From Brevundimonas sp. SH203 (GTDB lineage Bacteria; Pseudomonadota; Alphaproteobacteria; Caulobacterales; Caulobacteraceae), in assembly GCF_002157625.1 (NCBI RefSeq), contig NZ_BDMM01000006.1, forward strand, positions 124,001-188,000: a stretch of DNA of 64,000 nucleotides, given 5' to 3'. The position numbers and the translations under genes are program-made. Of the stretch, positions 41,872 to 51,303 are shown one piece after another. Each line of letters opens with the position of its first letter. Position 1 is the stretch's first letter. The notes under the pieces are model-generated. The model was given only the letters and a program-made list of their open reading frames with translations. It searched no databases and was not told the DNA's origin.

Positions 41872-42638
41872 AGCACCTCGTCCACCATCACCTGAATCTG
41901 GCCGCGCGCGCAGGGTTCGACGCGGGCGCGCACCTGCCAGACATCGGCCAGGACGGCGGGGGTGACGGCCTGGGCCGGCGAACCCTCGATACGCACCTGT
42001 CCGTCGGACAGCACCACGATCCGATCCGACACGCGGGCGGCGGCCTGCAGGTCGTGCAGCACCATCATCACCACGGCCCGATGGTCGCGGGCGTAGTCGC
42101 GGGCCAGGCGGAACACCTCCAGCTGGTGCCGCAGGTCCAGCGCGCTGGTCGGTTCGTCCAGCAGGAGGACGCGCGGTTCGCGCACCATGGCCTGGGCCAG
42201 GCCCGCGATCTGGCGCTGCCCGCCCGACAGCCGGTCCAGCCGCTTCAGCGCCAGATCGACCGCCCCGACCCGCTCCAGCGCCGCCAGGGCGCGCACCTCG
42301 GCCGCGTGCGACCCGGCGGCGGACGGCGAGGCCTCCAGCGCCGCGATCACCGTCTCCAGCACCGTCAGGGCCACGTCCTGAGGCAGGGTCTGGGGCATGT
42401 AGGCGATATGACGCGCCCGCTCGGCGATGGACATCCGGTTCAGGTCCAGCCCGTCAAGCAGGATCTGGCCTGAGGCCGGCGTCAGGCCCGCAACGGCCCG
42501 CATCAGCGTGGTCTTGCCCGCCCCGTTCGGCCCGATCAGCGACACGACCTGTCCCGCCGCCAGCGGCTGCAAGGCCACGTCCGACAGGATGGCGCGCTCG
42601 CCGTAACGGGCGGTCAGATGTTCGATGACCAGGCTCAT
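41868..42638 (-). CDS. Iron-chelate ABC transporter ATPase (FecE/FepC type)
   Basis: 256 aa. SLIGPNGAGKTTLMRAVAGL (Walker A), YMPQTLPQDVALTVLETVIA (Q-loop region), LSGGQRQIAGLAQAMVREP (signature), VLLLDEPTSALDLRHQLEVF (Walker B) and MMVLHDLQAAARVSD (switch His) match the FecCDE/BtuD subfamily. ATG 42638 overlaps the permease stop by 4 bp. Confidence 0.94.
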   Translation of the reverse strand: MSLVIEHLTARYGERAILSDVALQPLAAGQVVSLIGPNGAGKTTLMRAVAGLTPASGQILLDGLDLNRMSIAERARHIAYMPQTLPQDVALTVLETVIAALEASPSAAGSHAAEVRALAALERVGAVDLALKRLDRLSGGQRQIAGLAQAMVREPRVLLLDEPTSALDLRHQLEVFRLARDYARDHRAVVMMVLHDLQAAARVSDRIVVLSDGQVRIEGSPAQAVTPAVLADVWQVRARVEPCARGQIQVMVDEVL

Positions 42639-43720
42639 CCCCGCGCCCCGCTGCGGAAGATCAGGATCAGGAAGGCCGGCACCCCGATCACCGCCGTCAC
42701 CACCCCGACCGGCAAAAGCGCGCCGGGAACCAGCACCTTGGACGCCGCCGAAGCCAGGGACATCAGCAAGGCCCCGCTCAGGACGCTGGCGGGCAGGTAA
42801 AGCCGATGATCCTCGCCCACCAGCAGCCGGGCGATATGCGGCCCGACCAGACCGACGAAGCCGACCACGCCGACGAAGGCGACGGCGGCGGCCGACAGCA
42901 GGCTGGCGCGCAACAGGGACAGGAACCTCAACCGCCCCACATCGACCCCGGCGCTGAGGGCGCGATCCTCGCCCAGCCGCAACGCCGTCAGGGCGCGCGC
43001 CGCCGCCCAGGAGAAGGGCAGGGTCAGGGCCAGGACCGCCGCCAGCACGGCGACCGACCGCCAGCTGGCGCGCGACAGCGACCCCATGGTCCAGAACACC
43101 AGCTGTTGCAGCGCCTCCTGCGAGGCGACGAACTGAACCAGGGCGGTCAGGGCGTTGAAGGCGAAGACCAGGGCGATGCCGAACAGGACGATGCTCTGCA
43201 CCCCGCCGCGCCGCGCCCGCGCGAGGGCCTGCAGCAGCAGCACCGATCCGAAGGCGAAGACGAAGGCGTTCAACGCCACCACCCCGTCCGCCGGCACGAA
43301 GGGCAGGCCCAGCCCCAGCACGATGGCCAGCGACGCCCCGAATGAGGCGGCCGACGACACCCCCAGCGTGAAGGGGCTGGCCAGGGGATTGTTCAGCACC
43401 GTCTGCATCTCGGCCCCCGACAAGGCCAGCGCCGCCCCGACCAGGATCGCGGTCAGGGCGTAGGGCAGGCGGATCTGCCAGATGATGGCCGCCTCGGACG
43501 GACTGAGCCGGTCGGGGCGCAGGACGCCGGCGACGATCCGCCAAGGGGACAGGCCGGACGGCCCGGTCGCCGCATCCAGACACAGCGCCGCCACGCAGGC
43601 GACCGCCAGACCCGCCAGCAGCCCCCAACGGCGCAGGCGCAGACGCCGGTGCTGGTTCAGGACGTTACGCGCGGCGTCGGAGGAGGGAAGGGAAATATCC
43701 ATGATCAGATTGCGTCGCAT
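42635..43720 (-). CDS. Iron-chelate ABC transporter permease (FecCD/BtuC family)
   Basis: 361 aa, about ten membrane helices. Family signatures: RLPYALTAILVGAALALSGA, MQTVLNNPLASPFTLGVSSA, VLFGIALVFAFNALTALVQF, FWTMGSLS, LRLGEDRALSAGVDV and GVVGFVGLVGPHIARLLVGE. Only one permease is encoded, so it probably forms a homodimer, as BtuC and HmuU do. Start is ATG 43720 or ATG 43702; neither has a strong ribosome site. It is divergent from the cytosolic esterase gene with 35 bp between. Confidence 0.92.
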   Translation of the reverse strand: MRRNLIMDISLPSSDAARNVLNQHRRLRLRRWGLLAGLAVACVAALCLDAATGPSGLSPWRIVAGVLRPDRLSPSEAAIIWQIRLPYALTAILVGAALALSGAEMQTVLNNPLASPFTLGVSSAASFGASLAIVLGLGLPFVPADGVVALNAFVFAFGSVLLLQALARARRGGVQSIVLFGIALVFAFNALTALVQFVASQEALQQLVFWTMGSLSRASWRSVAVLAAVLALTLPFSWAAARALTALRLGEDRALSAGVDVGRLRFLSLLRASLLSAAAVAFVGVVGFVGLVGPHIARLLVGEDHRLYLPASVLSGALLMSLASAASKVLVPGALLPVGVVTAVIGVPAFLILIFRSGARG

Positions 43721-43755
43721 TACAACATGATGCGCGCATGGGCTAGGATCGGATC

Positions 43756-44508
43756 ATGACCGACCCCGATCCCGCCGACTGGACGCCCTGGACCGCGCCG
43801 CACTGGCGCGTCCGCGCGCTGACGGGGCCGGAAGGGCGGCGCATGGACCTGATGCTGGCGACGCCGGAGGGCGAGCCGCCGCCGGGCGGCTGGCCCCTGT
43901 TGCTGGCGCTGGACGGCGGCCGGTTCTTCGCGGCCCTGGCCGGCGCCGCTGCGGCCCTGTCGCACCGGACGGAAAAGACCGGGATCGCGCCGATGGTCGT
44001 CGCCGCCCTGGCCCATCGGCCGGAGGAGGGGGCGGTGGAGGATCAACGCGCCCACGACTTCACCCGTCGGCCCTGCGCCGATCCCGGCTGGGCGCGACCG
44101 TCAGGCGGCGGGGAGGCTATGCACCGCTGGATCGCGGATCGGGTCTTGCCGATGCTGGCCGAGGCCGCGCCCGTGGATGTGGCGCGCGCCACACTGTTCG
44201 GCCATTCGCTGGGCGGACTGTTCGTGCTGGAGACGCTTCAGGCCGAGCCGAGCCTGTTCGCCCGCTGGATCGCCGTCAGCCCGTCCCTGTGGTGGTCGAC
44301 GCCGTCGCCGGACATCGTCTCGCCCGCCGTGCTGATCGGCTGCGGCGAGGCGGAAACCGCACGCGACATGCGCGACCGCATCGCCGCCTGGGCCGGCGCC
44401 AGGCCTGATGGCGCGATCTTCAGACAGGCGCCCGCCGCCGACCACGGCTCGGCCCCCTTCGCCCTGATCCCCGACATCCTGCGCCACGCCGGCGGCGCAG
44501 GGACGTGA
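43756..44508 (+). CDS. Cytoplasmic siderophore esterase (Fes/IroD/IroE-like)
   Basis: 250 aa, no signal peptide. Esterase-D-type hydrolase with WPLLLALDGGRFFAALAGAA, ATLFGHSLGGLFVLETLQAE (nucleophile GHSLG) and AVSPSLWWSTPS, close in layout to the exported esterase at 37780-38712. A second, cytosolic enzyme would finish hydrolysis of the imported ferric siderophore, as Fes or IroD do. Expressed divergently from the permease gene, probably from the same iron-regulated control region. Confidence 0.85.
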   Translation: MTDPDPADWTPWTAPHWRVRALTGPEGRRMDLMLATPEGEPPPGGWPLLLALDGGRFFAALAGAAAALSHRTEKTGIAPMVVAALAHRPEEGAVEDQRAHDFTRRPCADPGWARPSGGGEAMHRWIADRVLPMLAEAAPVDVARATLFGHSLGGLFVLETLQAEPSLFARWIAVSPSLWWSTPSPDIVSPAVLIGCGEAETARDMRDRIAAWAGARPDGAIFRQAPAADHGSAPFALIPDILRHAGGAGT

Positions 44509-44514
44509 GCGGCG

Positions 44515-45144
44515 TCAGCCCTCGCGACGCCAGGCCGCGACGAAGGCCTGGGCGTTGCGGCCGGTCTGTTCGGCGCTCTGGCCCGGCTTGAACACCGCCG
44601 AACCGATGCCGAAGCCCGAGGCGCCGGCGACCCGCCATCCGTCCATGCTGTCGGGATCGACCCCGCCCACGGCATAGACGCGCGTCGCGGCCGGCAGGAT
44701 GGCGCGCACGGCCTTCAGGCCCTTGGGCCCGGCGACCTCGGCGGGGAACAGTTTCAGCGCATCGGCCCCGGCGTCCAGCGCCACGAAGGCCTCCGAAGGC
44801 GTGAAGAAGCCCGGCAGGGACAGCAGGCCCAGCGCCTTGGTCTGGCGGATCACCTCGGCGTCGGTGTTGGGCGAAATGACCAGCTGGCCGCCCGCCTCGG
44901 CCACCTGTCGCGCGGCCTCGGCGCTCAGGACCGTGCCGGCGCCGATCAGGGCGCGGCCGTCCAGCGCGGCGCGCAGCCGACGAATGCTCTCCAGCGGCTG
45001 GGGCGAGTTCAGCGGCACTTCCAGACAGGTGAAGCCGGCGGCGACGATGGCCTCGCCCACCTCCACCGCCTCGTCGGGCGTCAGACCGCGCAGAATGGCG
45101 ATCAGCGGCAGGGCGTCCAGACTTTCGATGGCGACGGGGATCAT
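44515..45144 (-). CDS. dgoA: 2-dehydro-3-deoxy-6-phosphogalactonate aldolase
   Basis: 209 aa, class-I aldolase of the KDPG/KHG family. LIAILRGLTPDEAVEVGEAI, AGFTCLEVPLNSPQPLESIR, LIGAGTVLSAEAARQVAEAG, FFTPSEAFVALDAGADALKL with the Schiff-base Lys in ALKLFPAE, and AVGGVDPDSMDGWRVAGASG are all present. The EVPLNSP form (not EVTLRTP) and the adjacent kinase point to the galactonate branch: KDPGal to pyruvate and glyceraldehyde-3-phosphate. It overlaps the dgoK stop by 4 bp. Confidence 0.92.
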   Translation of the reverse strand: MIPVAIESLDALPLIAILRGLTPDEAVEVGEAIVAAGFTCLEVPLNSPQPLESIRRLRAALDGRALIGAGTVLSAEAARQVAEAGGQLVISPNTDAEVIRQTKALGLLSLPGFFTPSEAFVALDAGADALKLFPAEVAGPKGLKAVRAILPAATRVYAVGGVDPDSMDGWRVAGASGFGIGSAVFKPGQSAEQTGRNAQAFVAAWRREG

Positions 45145-46031
45145 GCGGATGCGGCCTCGTGAATGCGCCACAGGCCCCGGGCCGTGGCGGCGGCGCCGTC
45201 CGCCGTGCGGACGTCGGAAAAACCACCCAGGGCGAGGGCGGCGGCGTAGCGGCGGCACAGGGCCTCGGCGCCGATCAGGACGACGGGACGCGCCGCCATG
45301 TCGGATTGGGCGGCGATCTCGGCCCCGATCAGCAGGCCGGACAGATAGTCCGCCGCCGCCGTCGCCGGCAGCCGACCCGCCAGGCTCTCGATCCTGACGG
45401 AAAACAGGGCGGCGGTGATCGCCGGATCGGCCAGGGCGCGCTGCACCCCGTCCGAAAAGGCGTCGTCGTCGACGCCCGGTTCGTCCATGCCGACGCCCAG
45501 GATGGTGCCCTTGCGGATGGCCGCGAACAATTCGCCGGTCATGAAGGTGCGGAAATCGACGATCCACCCGGCCTGGGTCTCGATCCATTTGCTGTGGGTG
45601 CCGGGGGCGACCACCACGGCGTCGGCGGGCGCGTCCAGACCCATGACTTGGGTTTCCTCGCCCCGCATCACGTCATGCAGCCGCCCGTCGCGACAGGCGG
45701 CGACACCGGGGACCAGGGCGACGAAGGGCGCGTCGTCGGGCCGTTCGACCGCGCGGGCCAGTTCCGCGATCCCGGCGGGACAGGGGGCATAGGCCATCTC
45801 GCGCCACTTGCCGCGCGCCCCGGCCATGCCGCCGACCATGACCGGCAGGCCGTCGGTCAGCCAGCCGCCCGCGACCTGTTCCAGCACGGGGCGGAACTGA
45901 TCGGGCGACAGGCCGCCGGCGCCGCGCGGATCGAACCGGCTGTCCAGCACCGCGCCGCCCTCGGCGATCCGCATGACGCGCAGATTGCTGGTGCCCCAGT
46001 CGACCCCGATCAGACGGGCTTGGCCGCTCAC
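45141..46031 (-). CDS. dgoK: 2-dehydro-3-deoxygalactonokinase
   Basis: 296 aa. The DgoK family is recognisable from IGVDWGTSNLRVMRIAEGGA, VMVGGMAGARGKWREMAYAP, VPGVAACRDGRLHDVMRGEE, VVVAPGTHSKWIETQAGWIV, DFRTFMTGELFAAIRKGTIL and SGLLIGAEIA. It phosphorylates KDGal in the De Ley-Doudoroff pathway. Start is GTG 46031, one base after the symporter stop, so it belongs to the symporter-dgoK-dgoA operon. Confidence 0.93.
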   Translation of the reverse strand: MSGQARLIGVDWGTSNLRVMRIAEGGAVLDSRFDPRGAGGLSPDQFRPVLEQVAGGWLTDGLPVMVGGMAGARGKWREMAYAPCPAGIAELARAVERPDDAPFVALVPGVAACRDGRLHDVMRGEETQVMGLDAPADAVVVAPGTHSKWIETQAGWIVDFRTFMTGELFAAIRKGTILGVGMDEPGVDDDAFSDGVQRALADPAITAALFSVRIESLAGRLPATAAADYLSGLLIGAEIAAQSDMAARPVVLIGAEALCRRYAAALALGGFSDVRTADGAAATARGLWRIHEAASA

Positions 46032-46032
46032 C

Positions 46033-47607
46033 TCACCACCAGATCGTATAGACGACGATCAGGAAGGCGACGACGCCAACCGCGGCCAGGTTGAAGCCCA
46101 GCGAGGTCTTGTAGCTGATCTGGTCCAGCTTGATCTTCATCGCGTCGGGCTTGGCCGGGACCAGCAGGGACACGATCACCGCCGCGATCAGCGAGACGAC
46201 GAAGACGACGCCGACCCGGTTCATGAACGGGAAGATGAACTGGCCCGTCTCCTGCAGCCACCAGAAGACGGCCGACAGCACGACCGAACCGATGGCGGCG
46301 GTCAGGGCGCCCGCTTCCGACGCGCGCTTCCAGAACAAGCCCAGCATGAAGATGACCACGATGCCGGGGGTGAAGAAGCCGGTGAACTCCTGGATGAACT
46401 GGAACGCCTGATCGAAGCCGCCCAGCAGCGGGCGGGCGGTCAGGATGCCGATGATGACGGCGGCGACGGCGGCGATGCGGCCGACCGTGACCAGCTGATG
46501 CTCGGGCGTGTCCTTCCTGATCTTGGCGTAGAGGTCCAGGGTGAAGATGGTCGAGATCGAGTTCACCTTGGACGCCAGCGAGGCGATGATGGCGGCGATC
46601 AGGGCGGCGAAGACCAGCCCCTTCAGACCCACCGGCAGCAGGTTCATCATCGTCGGATAGGCCTGGTCCGGCGCCGACAGGTTCGGGGCCAGGATCAGGG
46701 CGGCCATGCCCGGCAGCACCACGATCACCGGCATCAGCAGCTTCAGATAGGCGGCGAAGGCGATGCCCTTCTGCGCTTCCGGCAGCGACTTGGCGGCCAG
46801 GGCGCGCTGGATGATGTACTGGTTGAAGCCCCAGTAGCTGATGTTCATGACCCACAGGCCGCCCAGCAGGACGGCGATGCCCGGCAGTTCCTGATAGTGG
46901 GGATTGTCCTTGGACAGGATCATGTCGAACTTGTCCGGGAACTGGGTGATCAGAGTGTGGAAGCCCGCGACCGCCCCGCCCGCGCCGCCGATGGTCGACA
47001 GGGCGATGAAACCGATGATCAGGCCGCCGCAGACCAGCAGGGCCACCTGCACGATGTCGGTCAGTGCTACGGCCTTCAGCCCGCCCCACAGCTGATAGGC
47101 CAGGGCGAAGACGCCGATGGCGATGATGGCGTAGTCCTGGTTGAAGCCGGTCACGGTGTGGACGGCGATGGCGCCCAGCCACAGGATCGAGGTCACGTTG
47201 ACGAAGACATAGAGCAGCAGCCAGAAGACCGCCATCACGTTCCTGATCGTCGGGCCGTAACGCTGCTGCAGGAACTGCGGCATGGTCACGATCTCGTTGC
47301 GCAGGAAGATCGGCAGGAAGAACTTGCCCACGATCAAGAGGGTCAGAGCCGCCATCCATTCATAGGAGGCGATCCCCAGGCCGATCACATAGCCCGAGCC
47401 GCTCATGCCGATGATCTGTTCGGCCGAGATGTTGGCGGCGATCAGCGACGCGCCGATGGCCCACCACGGCAGGCTCCTGGACGCCATGAAATAGTCGGTC
47501 GAGGTCTTCTGATGCCCCGCCTTGCTTCGCGACACCCACTGGGCCAGACCGAAGATGAAGACGGCGTAGATGGCCAGGATCGCCAGATCGAGTCCTGCGA
47601 GCGACAT
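46033..47607 (-). CDS. Sodium/sugar symporter (SSS family, vSGLT-like)
   Basis: 524 aa, about 14 membrane helices. It opens with the inverted-repeat helices of the LeuT fold (SRSLPWWAIGASLIAANISA, EQIIGMSGSGYVIGLGIASY) and carries the SSS signature near FAALIAAIIASLASKVNSIS, including the Ser pair of the Na2 site. QLWGGLKAVALTDIVQVALL and NQYIIQRALAAKSLPEAQKG match the galactose transporter vSGLT and SglT. It probably brings galactose or a related monosaccharide into the cytoplasm. ATG 47607 has a strong GGGGGAAG site. Confidence 0.93.
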   Translation of the reverse strand: MSLAGLDLAILAIYAVFIFGLAQWVSRSKAGHQKTSTDYFMASRSLPWWAIGASLIAANISAEQIIGMSGSGYVIGLGIASYEWMAALTLLIVGKFFLPIFLRNEIVTMPQFLQQRYGPTIRNVMAVFWLLLYVFVNVTSILWLGAIAVHTVTGFNQDYAIIAIGVFALAYQLWGGLKAVALTDIVQVALLVCGGLIIGFIALSTIGGAGGAVAGFHTLITQFPDKFDMILSKDNPHYQELPGIAVLLGGLWVMNISYWGFNQYIIQRALAAKSLPEAQKGIAFAAYLKLLMPVIVVLPGMAALILAPNLSAPDQAYPTMMNLLPVGLKGLVFAALIAAIIASLASKVNSISTIFTLDLYAKIRKDTPEHQLVTVGRIAAVAAVIIGILTARPLLGGFDQAFQFIQEFTGFFTPGIVVIFMLGLFWKRASEAGALTAAIGSVVLSAVFWWLQETGQFIFPFMNRVGVVFVVSLIAAVIVSLLVPAKPDAMKIKLDQISYKTSLGFNLAAVGVVAFLIVVYTIWW

Positions 47608-47771
47608 GGTTTGCTTCCCCCTTGGCGGCCCGGGTTCCGGGCGCGGCGCATAGCCTAGGTCAGCCGCTGCCTTGCCGCAATGTGATTTTTATATGTGCGG
47701 GCAGCTTTTATCCGCGATAATGTCGTCCGCGAGTGTCGCTGTCAGCGGCCGTTTCCCGAGACAGGATTTCC

Positions 47772-48545
47772 ATGACCGACACGGACCTCGCCGACGACCG
47801 CAAATATCGCGCCCCCGCCCTGGAAAAGGGTCTGGACGTGCTGGAGCTTCTGTCCGCCCAGGGCGAGCCCATGACCCCGTCCCAGATGTCGGCGACCCTG
47901 GGCCGCTCGGTCAGCGAACTGTTCCGCATGATCCAGGTGCTGGAGTTTCGCGGCTATATCGAACAGTCGTCGGACGGCTATCGGCTGACCAACCGCCTGT
48001 TCACCCTGGGCATGACCCAGGCCCCGATCAAGTCGCTGGTGGACGCCGCCCTGCCGGCGATGCGGGATTTGGCGTCCGGCACGATGCAGTCCTGTCACCT
48101 GGTCGTGCCGTCCGGCGATCAGATCGTGGTGATCGCCCGGATTGAGAGCCCCGGCGACCTCGGCTATTCGGTGCGGATCGGCTATCGGCGCAGCATCCTG
48201 CACGCGACCTCGGGCCTGATGTTCTACGCCCGCGCCAACGCCCGCACCCGCGCCCAACTGCACGAAACCCTGGTCGGCCTGTCGGATCGGCGGACGGTCG
48301 AGGCCTTCGCCCAGCGGGCGCATGAGATGACCCAGGGCGACCACGTCGAACGGGCCAGCGATTTCGTGAAGGGCGTCACCGATCTGGTCGCGCCGATCAT
48401 GGGGGCGGACGGCGTCATCGCCACCCTGATCACCCCCTTCATCGAACAGGCGGCGGCCTCCTGCGCCAAGGACGAGGCGGCGGCCAGGCTGGTTCGGGCG
48501 TCGGTCATCATCTCCGAACAGATGGGCGCCGTGTCCCAAGCCTAG
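47772..48545 (+). CDS. IclR-family transcriptional regulator
   Basis: 257 aa. N-terminal winged helix (ALEKGLDVLELLSAQGEPMT, ATLGRSVSELFRMIQVLEFR, SSDGYRLTNRLFTLG) and C-terminal effector domain (CHLVVPSGDQIVVIARIESP, LHATSGLMFYA, DLVAPIMGADGVIATLITPF). ATG 47772 has AGGA seven bases before it. It sits between the symporter-dgoKA operon (divergent, 164 bp) and the dehydrogenase-dehydratase pair (same strand), so it is the natural regulator of both, with a sugar acid or ketodeoxy acid as likely effector. Confidence 0.92.
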   Translation: MTDTDLADDRKYRAPALEKGLDVLELLSAQGEPMTPSQMSATLGRSVSELFRMIQVLEFRGYIEQSSDGYRLTNRLFTLGMTQAPIKSLVDAALPAMRDLASGTMQSCHLVVPSGDQIVVIARIESPGDLGYSVRIGYRRSILHATSGLMFYARANARTRAQLHETLVGLSDRRTVEAFAQRAHEMTQGDHVERASDFVKGVTDLVAPIMGADGVIATLITPFIEQAAASCAKDEAAARLVRASVIISEQMGAVSQA

Positions 48546-48590
48546 GACGAACGCCGACCGTCGGCAGAGTTTTTTGTTGACGGCAACGAC

Positions 48591-48623
48591 TTTCATTTGT
48601 GAAAAAGACCTCCATCTGCGAAA
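48591..48623. promoter_or_regulatory. Candidate IclR operator before the dehydrogenase gene
   Basis: TTTCATTTGTGAAA (48591-48604) is a palindrome with 5-bp arms; CATTTGTGAAA (48594) recurs as CATCTGCGAAA (48613), a direct repeat 19 bp apart. The site is 54-35 bp before ATG 48658. A weaker relative, CAATGTGATTT with ATATGTGCGGG, lies at 47678-47701 in the symporter-IclR gap, which otherwise shows only promoter-like DNA. Confidence 0.45.
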
Positions 48624-48657
48624 GACGATCCGTCAGCGTCGGGAGGCGCGTTCCGCC

Positions 48658-49407
48658 ATGGCCGCCATCTATACCGATCTGAAGGATCGCACCGTCGTCG
48701 TCACCGGCGGCGCCGGGGGCATAGGCGAGGGCATCGTCCGCGCCTTCCACGCCCAGGGCGCGCGGGTCGGATTCCTCGACATCGACACCGAACGCGGCGC
48801 GCGGCTTCAGGGCGAACTGGGTCAGGGGGCTCTGTTCGTCACCTGCGACCTGACCGACATTCCGGCTCTGAAGGCCGCGATCCAGACCGTGCGCGACGCC
48901 TTCGGTCCCATCGACGTTCTGGTCAACAACGCCGCCCACGACGAACGCCACGCGACGCTGGACGTGACCGAGGACTATTGGGACGGCCGCATGGCCGTGA
49001 ATCTGAAGCACCAGTTCTTCGCCGCCCAGGCCGTGCTGCCGGACATGCAGGCGGCGGGCAAGGGCGCCATCGTCAACCTGGGCTCGACATCCTGGATCAT
49101 CGGCCAGGGCGGGATGCCGGCCTATACGGCCTGCAAGTCGGCGGTGATCGGCCTGACCCGTTCGCTGGCGCGCGACTTCGGTCCGTTCGGGGTGCGGGTG
49201 AACGCCGTCGCGCCCGGCTGGATCATGACCGAGCGCCAGCTGGAGCTGTGGGTCACGCCCGAGACCGAAAAAGACATCTACGCCAACCAGTGCCTGAAAC
49301 GCCGCCTCGTGCCCGACGACATCGCCCGCGTCGTCGTCTTCATGTGTTCGGACGAGGCCGGGGCCATCACCAATCAACACTATGTCGTCGACGGCGGCTG
49401 GACCTGA
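48658..49407 (+). CDS. Sugar 1-dehydrogenase, SDR family (XylB-like)
   Basis: 249 aa. Classical [23 protein letters not shown] (NAD-binding), [39 protein letters not shown] (Ser), [16 protein letters not shown] (YxxxK), [11 protein letters not shown]. The start ([17 protein letters not shown]), NNA-x-[19 protein letters not shown] and DGGW closely recall Caulobacter D-xylose dehydrogenase XylB as I remember it. It should oxidise an aldose to its lactone. Since dgoK and dgoA are adjacent, D-galactose is as likely as D-xylose. The next gene starts 1 bp later. Confidence 0.88.
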   Translation: MAAIYTDLKDRTVVVTGGAGGIGEGIVRAFHAQGARVGFLDIDTERGARLQGELGQGALFVTCDLTDIPALKAAIQTVRDAFGPIDVLVNNAAHDERHATLDVTEDYWDGRMAVNLKHQFFAAQAVLPDMQAAGKGAIVNLGSTSWIIGQGGMPAYTACKSAVIGLTRSLARDFGPFGVRVNAVAPGWIMTERQLELWVTPETEKDIYANQCLKRRLVPDDIARVVVFMCSDEAGAITNQHYVVDGGWT

Positions 49408-49408
49408 A

Positions 49409-51211
49409 ATGACCGACACTTCCCAGACCAAGAAGCCGCTGCGCAGCCGCGCCTGGTTCGATAATCCCGAAAACCCGGACATGACGGCGCTCTATTTGGA
49501 GCGTTATTTGAACTATGGGCTGACGCGAAAGGAGCTTCAGTCCGGCAAGCCGATCATCGGCATCGCCCAGACCGGCTCGGACCTGTCGCCGTGCAACCGC
49601 CACCACCTGGTCCTGGCCGAGCGCGTCCGCGAGGGCATCCGCGAGGCGGGCGGCATCGCCATGGAGTTCCCGGTCCATCCGATCCAGGAAACCGGCAAGC
49701 GGCCGACGGCCGGTCTGGACCGCAACCTGGCCTATCTGGGTCTGGTCGAGAGCCTCTACGGCTATCCGCTGGACGGCGTCGTCCTGACCATCGGCTGCGA
49801 CAAGACCACGCCCGCCTGCCTGATGGCCGCGGCCACCGTGGACATCCCCGCCATCGCCCTGTCGGTCGGCCCCATGCTGAACGGCTGGCACAAGGGCGAG
49901 CGCACCGGCTCGGGCACCATCATCTGGAAGGCGCGTCAGATGATGGCGGCCGGAGAGATCGACTACGACGGCTTCATCGAACTGGTCGCCTCGTCCGCCC
50001 CGTCGGTCGGCTATTGCAACACCATGGGCACGGCGACGACGATGAATTCGCTGGCCGAGGCGCTGGGCATGTCGCTGCCCGGCTCGGCGGCCATTCCCGC
50101 CCCCTATCGCGAGCGCGCGCAGGTCGCCTATGAGACCGGCCTGCGGATCGTGGATATGGTGCGCGAGGATCTGAAGCCCTCGGACATCCTGACCAGGGAG
50201 GCGTTCCACAACGCCATCGTCGTCAACTCCGCCATCGGCGGCTCGACCAATGCGCCCATCCACCTGACGGCCCTGGCCCGCCACGCCCATGTCGACGTGC
50301 CGTTGCAGGACTGGCAGACCGAGGGGCTGCACGTTCCTCTGCTGGTCAACCTCCAGCCGGCGGGCGACTATCTGGGCGAGGACTATTTCCACGCGGGCGG
50401 CGTGCCGGCCGTCGTCTCCGAACTGATGAAACAGGGGCTGATCCGCGAGGGCGCCCTGACCGTCACCGGCAAGACCATGGGCGAGAACTGCAGGGACGCC
50501 GAGATCGTCCTGCCCGACGTCATCAAGACCTTCGACGCGCCGATGAAGACCGACGCCGGATTCGTCGTCTTCACAGGCAATCTGTTCAACTCGGCCATCA
50601 TGAAGCTGAGCGTGATCTCTGAAGAGTTCCGCCAACGCTATCTGTCCAACCCCGACGACCCGAACGCCTTCGAAGGCCCCGCCGTCGTCTTCGACGGACC
50701 CGAGGACTATCACCACCGCATCGACGACGAGAGCCTGGGGATCACCGAACGAACCCTGTTGTTCATGCGCGGCGCCGGCCCCATCGGCTATCCGGGCGCG
50801 GCCGAGGTCGTGAACATGCGGCCGCCCGCCTATCTGATCAAAAAGGGCGTCAGCGCCCTGGCCTGCATCGGCGACGGGCGCCAGTCGGGCACCTCCGGTT
50901 CTCCCTCGATTCTGAACGCCTCGCCCGAAGCGGCGGCGGGCGGCAATATCGCCCTGCTGAAGACCGGCGACCGGGTCCGTATCGACCTGAACACCGGCCG
51001 CGCCGACATCCTGATTTCCGATCAGGAACTGGCCGAGCGTCGCCAGGCCTTCGAGGCCGTCGGCGGCTATGCCTATCCCGCCTCCCAGACCCCGTGGCAG
51101 GAGATGCAGCGCGCCGTCGTCGGCCAGCTCGAAACCGGCGCCGTTCTGGAACCCGCCGTCAAATACCACCGCATCGTCGACACTGTGGGCCTGCCCCGCG
51201 ACAACCACTGA
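49409..51211 (+). CDS. Sugar-acid dehydratase, IlvD/Edd family (XylD-like)
   Basis: 600 aa. IlvD/Edd enzymes use an iron-sulfur cluster and Mg2+ to convert aldonates into 2-keto-3-deoxy acids. Cluster and metal motifs are intact: [10 protein letters not shown] (Cys), [20 protein letters not shown] (Cys and Asp), [20 protein letters not shown] (third Cys), [31 protein letters not shown]. The sequence strongly recalls Caulobacter D-xylonate dehydratase XylD. In this context D-galactonate may be the substrate, feeding DgoK and DgoA. ATG 49409 begins 1 bp after the dehydrogenase stop. Confidence 0.92.
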   Translation: MTDTSQTKKPLRSRAWFDNPENPDMTALYLERYLNYGLTRKELQSGKPIIGIAQTGSDLSPCNRHHLVLAERVREGIREAGGIAMEFPVHPIQETGKRPTAGLDRNLAYLGLVESLYGYPLDGVVLTIGCDKTTPACLMAAATVDIPAIALSVGPMLNGWHKGERTGSGTIIWKARQMMAAGEIDYDGFIELVASSAPSVGYCNTMGTATTMNSLAEALGMSLPGSAAIPAPYRERAQVAYETGLRIVDMVREDLKPSDILTREAFHNAIVVNSAIGGSTNAPIHLTALARHAHVDVPLQDWQTEGLHVPLLVNLQPAGDYLGEDYFHAGGVPAVVSELMKQGLIREGALTVTGKTMGENCRDAEIVLPDVIKTFDAPMKTDAGFVVFTGNLFNSAIMKLSVISEEFRQRYLSNPDDPNAFEGPAVVFDGPEDYHHRIDDESLGITERTLLFMRGAGPIGYPGAAEVVNMRPPAYLIKKGVSALACIGDGRQSGTSGSPSILNASPEAAAGGNIALLKTGDRVRIDLNTGRADILISDQELAERRQAFEAVGGYAYPASQTPWQEMQRAVVGQLETGAVLEPAVKYHRIVDTVGLPRDNH

Positions 51212-51231
51212 ACGGACGTCCCGGCGTCATT

Positions 51232-51257
51232 CCGGGGCGTCCGCAGGACGTCCCCGG
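51232..51257. terminator. Hairpin between convergent dehydratase and halogenase genes
   Basis: CCGGGGCGTCC, loop GCA, GGACGTCCCCGG: an 11-bp stem with one bulged T. It belongs to a GC-rich REP-like element (GTCATTCCGGGG...) of the kind found between convergent genes in this group. Probable bidirectional terminator without T-run. Confidence 0.6.
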
Positions 51258-51303
51258 GACCAGCGGCCCGCCGACGATCAGGATGCGTTCCGGCGGGGCG
51301 GGA

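Noticed and set aside
43702..43755. Second Fur box between the permease and cytosolic esterase genes.
   Set aside because: The sequence around GCATTACAACATGATGC is only weakly symmetrical and departs from the Fur pattern at several key bases.
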